Assembly (NCBI RefSeq): GCF_963678635.1
Contig: NC_087067.1
Span: 7,423,716-7,487,715, forward strand
Length of the DNA stretch: 64,000 nucleotides
Origin: Symsagittifera roscoffensis
Taxonomy: Eukaryota; Xenacoelomorpha; Acoela; Convolutidae
Direction of reading: 5' to 3'
The translations under genes were made by a program, and so were the position numbers. Positions 9,368 to 19,880 of this stretch are shown here, in pieces (positions within the stretch are counted from its first letter, which is position 1; each line of letters starts with the position of its first letter). A model generated the notes under the pieces. The model was not told the DNA's origin, made no database searches, and saw nothing but the letters and a program-made list of their open reading frames with translations.

Positions 9368-11842
9368 GAAATCAGTCGCTCTTCCTCATCGAAAAAATAG
9401 AACTTCATGCATATGGGCAGGTCCGAGAGTTTCGCGGAAGAGGGACACGTTTTAGTACAACTTAAGTAAAAAAAGGAGTAAATTTTTAAAAAAGGTTCAT
9501 AATAGTTTTTATCATTTTTTTGATGCCGAAAGTATCAGCTTGCTAATGAATTAAGAAGAGACTAAGTTTGAATCGACTAGCATAAACTTGATTGGCAATA
9601 ATTTTGGTATCAAAGTTGGAACGATCAGCATAAACAACTGAAACACAAAAAATTTGTGGCACTTGTTAAAGTTCTAGGTAGATGCGTAACTTTTCGGCCA
9701 ACCAAGTGAGTTATTCCGAAATTAGGTTGAATCTGAGAAAAATTAGTCTTAAGATTGAACTAAGTTTCAAAATTGTTTGAAAAAGGCCTGACCCATATTC
9801 AAAACACTAACAGAGAGTTCTTAAATTTTAAGAGGGAGTCTAAGCAGCTCGGAGTCGTAATGCGATTGCGATTCATCGGCAGGAACGCTCGAAAAACCAA
9901 TAATCTTTCTGATAAATTCAAATCGCAATTTTAATGGTGCCATCATAACGTAAAATTTCTGACGTTTGAAGATGATAAAGAAAAATTATGCGAAACATAA
10001 ATGCAAAAAATAGTGAAAAAAACGAAGCTGTATAAAAACCGTTTCAATTTTATTTCTATTATGGTTTTTGTACCGAAGGTGAAGTTTTCATCAATTTTTT
10101 ATCAGAAAACGTATTTTATAATAGAATTAGATTTTTTTTTCATTTTTTGCCATGCTATTTAATTTATCTAATATATATTTCCTATGTGCGAAAAAAACAC
10201 ACTTTGTCCTTAACATGGCGTGAGATGGTTTTCAAAAAACTAGAAAAGAAACAAAAAATGTTGCATATCTTTTTGAATTTTTTGTCAATTCAAGGCAGGA
10301 AGTTTTTCGAAAATCCGCGATTTCAACAGAGAAATGCTAATTTGATGATAAAGTAATCGGTTCAGTTTGTATCATTGTGCATCCTTTTTTGTCATCATTT
10401 GATAAAAATTGACAAAGAAAACTCGAACAAATTGTCAAGAAAAAACATATATTTTTTTAATTTTAAATTTTGTAGACCACATGCCTTTAGCTGTCAATCA
10501 CTCATCGCTAATCAAAATTTTTTTTTTAAATTAAACAGAAATTTTAGGTCTTTGATACTGTTAATTCAGATATTATTTCGTCTCCTCATCCTTAAAAAAG
10601 CTTAGAATAAAACTTCCGGATTGGATCTTAATCAAACTTTCTTACGTATAGCTTTTATTAGGACAATGATATGAATCATTATCTATTGGAATGATAGTGT
10701 TAAAATCACCACTATCCTGTTTAATCGAATCATAGATTGATTTTGATTGACAATTAAGTGATTAGGTGATGGATATTTACGGCATGTAGTTTAATAAGCT
10801 GTAATTACCAAAAAAGAGGTACTTTGTGGACAAGTTGTGTGAAACTTCCCTGTCAAGTTTTATCAAACTACGACTAAGAAGGCACTCCAGTTTGATTCAT
10901 AAATAAGACCCTAATGACTTTTTTCTGGGCATATTGAGTTAGCACTACTTAATAATAAACTACTTAATAGGGAGCAATAAACAAAAACGGATAGATTGAA
11001 TGAGAAGGGGCGATACAGGATCTGAAATCGAAGAAGTTCTTCCAAGACCTCATTACCTACATGCGCAGTGGACCAATTGTAGCCATGGTGTGGGAAGGTA
11101 AGAGGGTTAGAGTTTAAGGATCCGCGTTTTCATTTTATAAAAGATCAAAAGATTGTTTATTACCCTGTTTTATTTAGCACGGGGGGGGTGGTAATGATGG
11201 TTTTTAGAAAAAAATAATTGTTGTCCGTTTTTTTAAGTCAACCAGTCATTTTCAAGTTTTTTGAATTCTGCCGAAGCCGAAACCTTTGAAACTTAAACTA
11301 AACTATAAAACCATTTTCTGCGAAGCAACATTTTTATAGAATCAAAATAAGATATATGAGCAATTTTGAAATTCTTAATAAAATATAGCTTCTTTCGATG
11401 CGCCTGCCCTTCAGAATTAGTGCATATTGGTACCAAAGAAACGAATGTTGCCAAATAAATAAATTTTATTAAATGGCAAACAGAATTGAGGGGTTTACAT
11501 AGATGTAGCGTATAAAAACTAAAAGTCCTCTTTTTCGTTTTTTTTTGCGCGCAAGATAAACGCTTGATGTTGTGCAAAAAAGTATTCAAAAATTGTTTGT
11601 TTTTTGTTTATCATCTTGTAGGAGAAAACGTAGTTAAGCAAGGTCGAGCTATGCTGGGAGCGACAAACCCCCAAGAGAGTGTGCCGGGGACAATTAGGGG
11701 GGACTTCTCAATCACGGTGGGAAGAAATATAGTACACGGAAGTGACTCGGTGACATCAGCCCAGAAGGAAATCGGTCTGTGGTTTAGAGAAGAAGAAATA
11801 TCTTCGTGGGATTCAAATGATCACATCTGGCTGTACGAATGA
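9218..11842 (+). CDS. nme: Nucleoside diphosphate kinase, 3 exons
   Basis: Group I NDPK of about 149 residues, the family's normal size (about 150). The enzyme moves the gamma phosphate between nucleoside triphosphates and diphosphates through a phospho-histidine, in the cytosol as a hexamer. Visible signatures are AIKPDGVQR at the start (catalytic Lys), [11 protein letters not shown] in the middle, and [21 protein letters not shown] (active His) and the terminal YE. Coding exons are 9218-9367, 11019-11097 and 11622-11842. The start at 9218 gives the standard MERSF; an in-frame ATG at 9197 would add 7 residues. This is the only host gene recognised and it appears intact if intron 1 is removed as predicted. 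A MITE and an LTR element sit just upstream. Confidence 0.93.
9368..11018 (+). other. NDPK intron 1, non-canonical ends
   Basis: About 1651 bp. The gap-free protein alignment places the junction inside a repeated CAGGA (9365-9369 and 11016-11020). Depending on the register, the intron would be GA-AG or AG-AC but never GT-AG. The end sequences form an imperfect inverted repeat (TCGCTCTTCCTCAT at 9376-9389 against TCGCCCCTTCTCAT on the opposite strand near 11000-11013). A GT-AG alternative (GT at 9375, AG at 11003-11004) would insert 7 residues into a conserved loop and has no pyrimidine tract. The inside is AT-rich with no supported gene. Confidence 0.7.
11019..11097 (+). CDS. nme: NDPK exon 2
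   Basis: Codes [15 protein letters not shown] then [11 protein letters not shown] plus the first base of a Gly codon. This is the block that in all NDPKs links the first helix pair to the nucleotide-binding region. It ends at GGAAG|GTAAGAG, a good canonical donor. Confidence 0.92.
11098..11621 (+). other. NDPK intron 2, canonical
   Basis: 524 bp, GTAAGAGGG to TTTATCATCTTGTAG, with a pyrimidine-rich end. It contains a run of nine G near 11181 and AT-rich DNA. No gene is seen inside. Confidence 0.9.
11622..11842 (+). CDS. nme: NDPK exon 3
   Basis: Codes the C-terminal half, [16 protein letters not shown] to SNDHIWLYE and TGA at 11840-11842. It holds the catalytic histidine (NIVHGSDS), the phosphate-binding Arg (GTIRGDF) and WFREEE. 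No frameshift or stop. Confidence 0.95.
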
Positions 11843-12052
11843 AACTAATTAACTGAAAAGCCTAAATTTACTATGAATTTTTAGTAATTTTCATCTAGTC
11901 GCAGGAGGGCGATTAAGGCGTTTAATGATTGCCATCAATACAGCCAGCAGATCCCATACACTTAAAAAAGTTAAGGTTATTTTCCTTAAAAAATACCTTA
12001 AAACACCTTAACAATTAAGGTAATTTTGCACTGCCTTAAGTACACCTTAACC

Positions 12053-12432
12053 CAGGGGCGGATCTAGGATTTTCTCGAGGGGGGGGGGGGCGGATTTTGC
12101 CCCTATTTTGGCTAAATTTTGCCCCTATTAGAAGAGGATTAGAAGAGGATTTTGCCCCTAGATTTTGCCCCTATGTTTTGCCCCTATTTTGGCTAAATTT
12201 TCTTCGCCGCAGGTTAATTTTTGAAAAAACAGTCAAAAAAGCCGTTCCCCCTCAAAGTTAGTATATATTGGCGCCGAAGGCGCCTTTAGAACATTTTTAG
12301 GGTCGGTCGGCCAAAAATGGATTTCTGAAAAAGTATCAAAGGGGGGACCCTTTGGGTCGACAGGGGGTCGAATCCCTGAGGAGGGGGGATGGAGTCCGCC
12401 CCCCCCCCCCCCGCCCCCTAAATCCGCCCCTC
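12053..12432. mobile_element. hAT-like MITE
   Basis: Ends CAGGGGCGGATCTAGG on the left and the inverse of GAGGGGCGGATTTAGG on the right, flanked by the 8-bp direct repeat CCTTAACC (12045-12052 and 12433-12440). Terminal CAGGGGCGGAT and an 8-bp target are characteristic of hAT non-autonomous elements. Inside are poly-G/poly-C tracts and repeats of TTTTGCCCCTA. No ORF. Confidence 0.88.
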
Positions 12433-12788
12433 CCTTAACCTACCTTAAAACACCTGAAAAATTTACCTTAAATTACCCTAAAAGTCTTTAAAAAACTCCA
12501 TAAAAAAATTTATAGGTAAACTTACTTTAAAAACTTACCCTAAAAAAGTAGGTAATTTACCTATATTTACCTTAACTTCAAGGTATTTTCACCTTAAATT
12601 TTTCCCTTAGAAACACAAAAAATAAGGTAAAATAACCTTAAGTGTTGAGGTAAAAACCCTAATTCTCTGCGTCTATCGTTTGAACTAATATGAGGTTATG
12701 ATTTGCTATACCAAACTCACTAATAAAAAAAATCTTGTCGTATTAAGCAAATAATACATTCATTCATACATGCATACATACACAAATA

Positions 12789-13517
12789 CAGTGCTGATTT
12801 AAATTAACCGGACAAAACGCGTTTAACTTGAAATTTAAAACCCGTTTTTCTCAAATTGGGTTGAGTTAGCTGCAAACTTATGGAGACAAAACTTGCTTAA
12901 AATTTTAGCAGAATTAATATGGTGCAATTTATTTTGCGAATTTCGGGTCCAAAATTTTAACCCAAAAATGTGTCGTTTTGGTTATTTTTAGTTAATCAAA
13001 AATTACGCCAAAATTACCGAGTCGATCACAGGCATAATCATATTAAAGTGAGCCCCTTACGTAGCCCAACAAACTTTAAAAAGCGTATATTCTCCAAAAA
13101 AATTGCAAACCGTTTAAAAATTGTTTTTATGTAAAAAGTTGGTATTTTAGCTAGTAAAAACGACCTTTTTTGTCTATCAAACAAAAATAAATTAACTTAT
13201 ACAATGTTCTGGAGAATATACCCTTTTTGAAGTTTGTTGGGCTACGTAAGGGGCTCACTTTAATATGATTATGCCTGTGATCGACTTGGTAATTTTGGCG
13301 TAATTTTTGATTAACTAAAAATAACCAAAACGACACATTTTTGGGTTAAAATTTTGGACCCGAAATTCGCAAAACAAATTGCACCATATTAATTCTGTTA
13401 AAAGTTTAAGCAAGTTTTGTATCCATAAGTTTTCAGCTAAACTCAACCCAATTTGAGAAAAACGGGTTTTAAATTTCAAGTTTAACGCGTTTTGTCCGGT
13501 TATTTAAATCAGCACTG
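12789..13517. mobile_element. TA-flanked hairpin MITE, uninterrupted copy
   Basis: 729 bp from CAGTGCTGATTTAA to its inverse, with TA on both sides (12787-12788, 13518-13519), inserted within CATA simple repeats. The two arms are long inverted repeats. It is the same family as 1423-2199/9078-9131 and supplies the empty-site sequence that fixes the LTR element's target duplication. Confidence 0.9.
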
Positions 13518-13827
13518 TACATACATACATTAATACATACACAAATTATTTTTTCCCCAAAATGATTGAATTTAAGTTTTGATAAGTTGGCTACGAATCA
13601 AATGTTTATCCTAAAATCCCTTATTCCTGTTTAATTAAATCCATTCCAAATTTTTTTAATTTAAAGTTAAGGTTAAGTTAAGGTATATTATTACCTTAAT
13701 TCAGTTAGGGTAAGTTTTACCTGACTATTTTTTCCGGCCAAGTTAAGGTAATACTAAGATAAATTTCACCTTATTTATTTACCTTTACTCATTTAGGGTA
13801 ATTTTACCTTAAAATTTTTTGAGTGTA

Positions 13828-14261
13828 GATGATTTTACCACTTACGTTCTACTTACCCACAGTGGCAAAATACTTATATTTGAGTTTTTTACAGAGTTTC
13901 TACAATAAGAAAAATCGATCTTATGCAACCTAATAAGACAATAAAGTCGAGAAAATGGAATTTATTTTGCGGTAAAAAATCTGTATAGAATCTGCATAGA
14001 ATTTGTATAAAATCGAAAAAATTAATTGTAATGCATGTTTTAAAGACCCAAAAAGATTCGTTCAATTGTCTAAAAATGGATTATCCTTTTTTTTACTGTT
14101 AGAAGCATGCTGCTTGAAAAATCAACACAGAATGCAAACAAAACGTCGTGAAGTATTTTGCATCTCCCAACTTAGAGAGATTTTCGTCGATGCGAGGGAT
14201 CGTTTATGCATCCTTTATCGTTATTGCGTTCAAATAGCAAAATCGCAACAAAACCTGAGTT
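13828..14261. other. Non-coding
   Basis: AT-rich stretch between the MITE cluster and the decayed gypsy fragment. Short open frames at 14003-14278 have no recognisable content. Confidence 0.5.
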
Positions 14262-14859
14262 GCCCCCTTTCTTCTTAGCCATGACTACGCCACAGGCCCA
14301 CGGGGACTTTTATGGCTCAATCATGTCATACTTCAATAGCACCTCAATTTTTTTCCCAAATGCCTCTTATTTGGGTTCCCTCTCCTAGCTCCCTCCCTAT
14401 GAGGTACCGATTCCTCTTCTATTTCTATCTCATGTTCCACAAAATTGCAACAACCTATGTCGGCTTTGAGTTTCGGAAAAACGTCTGCGTTCCAATTAAA
14501 CACTCCCCAAAGGGAGTTCAGTTCCTTATCCAATGTTTTGCCTTTCAGGTGTTCTATCTCAGGTAGAACTGGTTTGTCTGCCACTAATTCTAGGTCTGTC
14601 GGTCTCTCAGGGAAATTCGAGCAACTAGACAGCCCATTGTCTGTCTCCGATTTCATAGAAAAAACTTTTTGAAAGACTTCATTTCCATGATTCTCTTCAA
14701 TATACATTCTTTGTTGGCACGTGATGGACACTCAGTCACTTTGACCCGCTTCAAGTTCTCCAAACTCTGACATTCTGTTATCAGAGGCAATGCATAGCCA
14801 AGCTTCTTTCCATGTTGTATCGTCAACGATGTTGCCTGTGTGTTCAACAACACACTCAC
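14262..14859 (-). pseudogene. Gypsy RT N-terminal fragment
   Basis: Frames at 14653-14859 (KKLGYALPLITECQ, VKVTECPSR) and 14333-14731 (DNGLSSCSNFPERPT, DKPVLPEIEHLKGK, DIGCCNFVEHEIEIEEES, VPHREGARR) correspond one to one with the plus-strand fragment at 42346-42860. This is the linker and first part of RT of a Ty3/gypsy family. It ends in RT fingers; palm, RNase H and integrase are missing. The phase changes at about 14660-14730. Confidence 0.8.
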
Positions 14860-15082
14860 GCATAGTCAATTCTGAGTGAGTGAGAAGCATCTTCCTAAAA
14901 TAGCTGAGCTCTTACTGTTTGGGTTGGGGACCAGACATACTTGTATGTCGTGACTAAGTTCATTCAAATTCCTCATCCTAAACCCAACTTTTCGATCTAG
15001 GAAAATCGGCATCTTTATTTGATTTATCAAGATCTTTTAACAGGTGCCTTTTCATACTTCCTCCCTGGGTCCTTGATTCGTA

Positions 15083-15460
15083 TCAACCCATCGTTGAGGT
15101 CAGTGCGACGTCAAAGTTTCGCACGAAGTCGCGTCCCAAGATGAACTGGTCGGATTTGTCCAGGTTTTCGACAACCAGAAAGCTCATCCAGAGATGTCTT
15201 CCTCCCAGTTGCTGCGAGATGATGGGTGTCTTTCCGGCCACATAGATTGCACCCTGATTGGCCGCAGCTAGCCTGATATGATTCGGTATCAAATCCAACC
15301 TATTGAAGCCCAAGTCGGTCCAGGTGCTAATTGGCATGACACTGACCACCGCTCCGGTGCCAAGCAGTCGCTTTACGGAGAGTTGTCTGCCCTGCACGTC
15401 CAGTACGTGTGCTGCTAGATCGACTTCGCAGCCTATGTGGACTGCATCCTGTTCAAGCAT
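15083..15460 (-). pseudogene. Retroviral-type aspartic protease, active-site mutant
   Basis: 125 codons: QLSVKRLLGTGAVVSVMP, where the family has L-x-D-T-G-A, so the catalytic Asp is replaced by Gly; then DLIPNHIRLAAANQGAI and the closing DQFILGRDFVRNFDVAL. It would cleave Gag-Pol in an active element. The substitution indicates a dead copy. It lies between the zinc-knuckle and RT pieces in the expected gag-pro-pol order. Confidence 0.8.
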
Positions 15461-16060
15461 GGCGTTGTATCCAATCCGTCGGAATCACGCTCCTCTTGTA
15501 CGCTATAGGTCCGGCCTACTTGGTTACTTGCATTCGTCACGTGAGCTTTCGTGTAGATGTTTATGCCATCCACATTAATCAGGATCGGGTATGAGCCATA
15601 GACCTCTATATATTGTCCATCTACCCTCATCGGCCTCCGCCCACCTGTTGTGAGTAACGCTCTCACAGCCCTGGAGTCCAACTTAGGATCCCTTTCCCTC
15701 AAGTAATCTGCATAGATATCCAGATGTACCAGGGTAATCTCAGGTAGGCCACTCAAGTTTTTCACCACCTGATGACTCCCAACCGATATTATTGGCATTG
15801 TCATGCTTCCTTCACTCGTCATCCCAAAGGTCTTCCCCGAGATGACATTTAGCTTCAAACCTCGGCTCTTTTGGTTCTTCATTGTCATCTGCTCTCACTG
15901 TCTTCTCCAAGGCAACTATTTTCTCTCGCAACTCCGTTCTTTCCATATCAGACCTAACCCATTGCTCAACTTCTTTCGTACCAAACTCTTTTTGAACATT
16001 GTGTAGTGCGGTAGGCCATAATCCGCTAGTGCGGTAAGCCGCTAGGTCATAATCCACCAT
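15433..16060 (-). pseudogene. Gag-protease linker fragments
   Basis: Two overlapping frames (15433-15888 and 15812-16060) in different phases. They contain a polar linker (SDMERTELREKIVALEKT) and a stretch leading into the protease (VDGQYIEVYGSYPILINVDG). The second part may be the protease N-terminus of this family, since its strand-like pattern precedes the active-site loop. No independent function is recognised. Confidence 0.55.
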
Positions 16061-16162
16061 AAGCGCATTAGCTGGGACAGCCCCGAGGCAATTATATCAT
16101 CCGGCAAGGTCTTCACCTTCATAGTCGTGCAGGTGCCTTGTGACCTTTCTTTCTTGCGCGAC

Positions 16163-16450
16163 TCAGCTTCGTTCATTAGTCGTACTCGACTGGCAATTAC
16201 TCCTGAAAGTGCCTCTTTGTGGCGGGGATACTTCGCGTCTGCTACTGCATCCCAAAACTGTGTTGAAATACCTTTTCAGATTGCAAAAGAAACATCTTAG
16301 TCCATATTTCATTATAAGGCTTGTCACATATTCCTTTTGGTCCTCATCAGATGCATCCACGTCGTCTAGGAAGTAAGCAATAGCTTTCATGTTTTATTTA
16401 TAAATAGAACAGGCTGATACATGATGGTCTAGCGAACCACAATTAGCACA
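16163..16450 (-). pseudogene. Gag nucleocapsid: zinc knuckle
   Basis: Translation of 16409-16450 gives CANCGSLDHHVSAC, a perfect C-x2-C-x4-H-x4-C retroviral zinc knuckle. The next frame (16163-16390) has CFFCNLKRYFNTVLGC, a second knuckle with His replaced by Tyr. These bind RNA in Gag. A stop near 16391 separates the two. Confidence 0.8.
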
Positions 16451-16545
16451 ATACCTCCTTTTGTCCAAGTCATCACTAGATTTATACCAACCGGAATTGT
16501 GCCGGTATTCATTCCACTATAATTGCCGTAATTGCTATAGCGATT

Positions 16546-17153
16546 CTATGCCCTCAGCTTTATGAGCTGGTATTCACGCAATTTCAAGCTCAAATCATCG
16601 GGCGTGGGCACGGAGTCCGCAGACAAGGTGAAGTGGTTGACAAACATTGTTTTCAGCTCATCACTCTTCACTCCGTCCATGAATTTTGAGGCTATGGCTA
16701 AGTTTCTTTCTGGCATTCTCTCGTCAGGGTTTTTTCTCCTTCTGAGCAGCTCGAGGTCATCCGAAAACTTGTCAATGGACTCATCATCTCTTTGGCGCCT
16801 CTTTTCAAACTTCACCATCGCCTGATGCCTCTGCACACCCGAACCGAAACGACTCAGCAAGATGTCGAAGATCCTACAAGCACTGTCACCTTCATTTGTC
16901 CTTTTTGCCATAACTCAATTCACGGCCGGGCTTTCTAGGTTGCTTGTCAGTGCGCTATCTTCCTGTTTCTTCAAGAAGTTTCTTCCTCAAAGTGCAACTT
17001 CATCACCTCTATCCAAGTATCAAGGCAGCCATCTGACTCATCTTTGTACGACTTCGGTTTCTTGAGTGTCCTACGTGACCTTTCTCCTCTCTCAGTAGAC
17101 TTCGCGAGTTTAAGGATAAACGTCTCAAGAGACCTGTTTAGTGGCTCAAACAT
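16546..17153 (-). pseudogene. Gag capsid-like fragments
   Basis: The 121-codon frame 16546-16911 (CRIFDILLSRFGSG, HQAMVKFEKRRQRDDES, IDKFSDDLELLRRRK, MDGVKSDELKTMFV) has the layout of the Ty3/gypsy capsid C-terminal region just before the zinc knuckles. The preceding 60 codons (16971-17153: DGCLDTWIEVMKLHFEEE) match the capsid start, where gypsy Gags have a W-x-x-x-M/L-E motif. A phase change lies between them. Confidence 0.7.
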
Positions 17154-18659
17154 TCATGCGTACATTGTGAAACAGTGGTCAAGTCTGGAACCATCTGACG
17201 TGAGGCACCGGACGGGGGACAATGAGGCTGCCCTAGTCTCGCCCCTTTGGCTAGACTCGAAACTTGTTCTCGATCTCGGGGGCTCCTCTGTATGTCTGGA
17301 GGCTCGGATTCCGTCAGTAGTCTGACGCATATTCTCTGATGGACCGGAGCGACTTTCTTGGTTGCTGCTGCTCAAGAGTTCATCAAGCTTCCGCACCATA
17401 AGATCGGCCTTAGCGTCCAATCTATTCTCCAAGTTATTCATCGTTTGAGCATAGGTGTTGTCATGGTTGTTCAGTAGTCGCTCAGTCTCTCGGGTCTTTC
17501 TGTGATCTCTTTCTTCGGACTCCTTGGTGGCTAGAGCCAAAATCTCCGCAAGGCACTTAACGCTGTTCTGAATCAACTGGACCTGATCACATTTGACTTT
17601 TGATTTCGTGTCTGCCGTTTCATCTCTTAACTTCTCATGGCCCTATTGAGCCCTCTACTCTTCTCGATCGATTCTTTTCGTCATTTCTTGCCGCAGTTCG
17701 TCATGAGCTGTCATCACATCGGTAAACATGCCTCACACATCACTGGCTGTGCCCAACACTGGGGTCAGTCCTAGAGATGACAAGGTTAATTGAGGTGATA
17801 GCATAGTGCTCGATGATACACCACCTTTCTGCGTGCCCATCGACATGATTAGCCTATCGAATGTCGATGACGTTCCCATCGTTATCCAGTCTGACATCCG
17901 TCTTGATGGCAAAATGGACATCGCTTTCTTGTTCTTCTCTTGCTCCGGGCTAGGAGTTAAATCCGTTCCCGTATGCATTAGTCCCAGATGGACAAAGCCA
18001 AAAGAAAGTTCACCAGCTTGGAGCAATGTCATGCGTTCTTTATACAACGTTTTCAAACTCTTTTTACTCTCGAACTCGATTGTTCTTCCCTGGGACTTAT
18101 GCTCGACATCGTCACGTTCTTACTCTGCTTGGCTAGGGAGGATTGTTCCTTTCTCCGACTATCACTCTTGGTCTCCAACCTAGACTTCCCTTTGAACAAC
18201 AGTTCCTCTCCTGCACTAGTCTCGGAACTCTTCGAGGTCTTCTGAGGTTTTGATTTTTTCCCGCTCAGAGTCGTCGCCAGATCCTTCTAGGTCATCATGA
18301 TGGTGGCGGTTAGATTGGATTAACGTTTGTCCCACTTCCTCGGGGGAAACGGGTTATGTTACGTTCGCCGCCCTGGCCTCGGCGTTTCGCCCTTCATCGC
18401 CATCTAGTTTCCTCTCGCTTCTTAGTTTCATTCCGCTCACTAAAAGATCACTACGACCTTCACACGTTGCCTCAACAGCAAAAACTTCGGAGATGCTGCT
18501 AACTGAAGATAAGCCACGCCGCAACTTAAACCTCCGCGTGCTTCCCGTGCTTAGTCTGGGAATCTTAGCCAGTTCTCCTAACGAGTCTTTCCGCTCCAGT
18601 TTTTGCGATAAGCGAGGGTATATAAAAAATACTTTGACGACAGTGCACAAGTCCCACAA
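17154..18659 (-). pseudogene. Gag N-terminal region, disrupted
   Basis: Frames at 17154-17576 (coiled-coil-like, LENRLDAKADLMVRKLDELL), 17733-18056 and 18354-18659 run in the same direction as the capsid and precede it. They are charged, low-complexity and separated by stops. They are placed in gag only by position and strand. Confidence 0.45.
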
Positions 18660-19159
18660 AACTAATGAAAACTTATGTGTTATCTTTTCAGTTTTGTAAA
18701 GATTCTATGAACGACTCAGCTAAGATTAAGTACTGGGTCTGCCCAGTGTTGAGTTATTAGTAACTCCACTCAAACACTTGGTTTATGACAGTATCGCAAA
18801 AAGCCGCAAGATATAATAACCAACACACAAAACACAATTAAAAATAAAATAAAAACAAAGCCTATAGGGACAACGATCTCTCGTTTCAATTTCACTTTAC
18901 CGCTGTAGATGTATCAAACCACTGCCTCGCTTAAAATTAAACAATTTTTAGAAAAATAGCAGTGATGGCTTCAATAAGGATAAAAAACTATTCTTAAAGA
19001 AAAAGACGTGCTTCCTGGGCAGAACCAGTTTTTAATCTTAGCTGAGAGGTTCATAGAATCACTAAGAAACCGGAAAGATAACACACAAGTTTTCAATAGT
19101 TATGGAACACTTCAAATGAACACTCCAATTGGAACACTCCAAATGAACAAAGCCCAGGA

Positions 19160-19530
19160 CACTGTCGCCTCAAGTGAATGTCTCTTTGCTATTGCACTCA
19201 CCGAGGTGCTCCTCTATGTGTCCTGCGATTGCCCGAGCTATCCTAATAGGTAGCTCAAGGCAACCTCTGATCAAAAATTGTTAGAATCGAAGCAAAATCT
19301 CTCGCACACATCGGACAGTTCCAAGTGCACGAGAGTAGGGAACACTTTTTTTTCTCATCAAGTGAGTATGTCTAACTTAATCTTTTCTATTTGTTCCCGG
19401 ATTTCCCGAGCCTTCCTACTCACAGGTTCAAGGCAACCTCACAGCCAAAACAAAAATCCAAAAAAAAATTTGTTCGGGTACTTCTGATGAACTCAAGTTA
19501 GAATCCAAAGTTGATCGCGAATCTCCGGGT
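19160..19530. repeat. Imperfect direct repeat of about 200 bp
   Basis: CCCGAGCTATCCTAATAGG...CAAGGCAACCTC near 19220-19268 recurs diverged as CCCGAGCCTTCCTACTCACAGG...CAAGGCAACCTC near 19395-19441 (only parts quoted), with similar flanks (AAGTGAATGTCT / AAGTGAGTATGTCT). Probably a small tandem duplication. Confidence 0.6.
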
Positions 19531-19639
19531 CAACTGGTCTATTTACTCCTAAAAATACACACCCTGCAGGTAATTGAATTTCTATTTCAACCTTAAGAGG
19601 GTATTTAATGTATCTATATTAGCTCGGAGATTCCTTCTG

Positions 19640-19880
19640 ATTTTCACTGAGGAGGGTCGTTAAGGGGCTTAATTCGGCTCGGAGGGTTACTTCGGAGGGT
19701 AAGCAAACGTTTAACTTACACTGAGGGTTACCTCGGAGGGTACACTAAGCACTTATTCTATTTCGGAGGGTTCTCCTAAATTCACTAAGTAGGGTTACTA
19801 AGAGGTTCACTGAGATTTCTGTGTTCTCAACTTCGGAGGGTTCCCTGAGATTTCTGTGTTCTCAACTTTTTGCCTCAAAG
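19640..19880. repeat. GGAGGGTT-type short repeats
   Basis: CTCGGAGGGTTAC or TTCGGAGGGTT occurs six or more times in about 240 bp, and CTGAGATTTCTGTGTTCTCAACTT is present twice (about 19809 and 19845; partial motif CTGAGATTTCTGTGTTCTC). A degenerate minisatellite. Confidence 0.6.

Larger units (their letters stand above)
11959..13825. mobile_element. TA-flanked MITE carrying two nested MITEs
   Basis: The left end CACTTAAAAAAG (11959) and right end TTTTTTGAGTG (to 13825) are inverted repeats, each next to TA (11957-11958 and 13826-13827). Both sides are rich in TTAAGGTAA/TTACCTTAA motifs. Without the inserted elements (12053-12432 and 12789-13517, with their target repeats) it would be about 750 bp. 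The sequence between the two insertions includes CATA-type simple repeats. No transposase ORF. The outer ends are inferred from one copy only. Confidence 0.65.

Noticed and set aside
9197-9400. A 67-codon ORF as a complete small kinase-like protein
   Set aside because: Only the first 50 codons match NDPK; the rest is intron. The missing parts are found in order at 11019 and 11622.
10147-10605. Two AT-rich ORFs inside NDPK intron 1
   Set aside because: Low-complexity Phe/Leu/Lys composition typical of AT-rich DNA, no motif.
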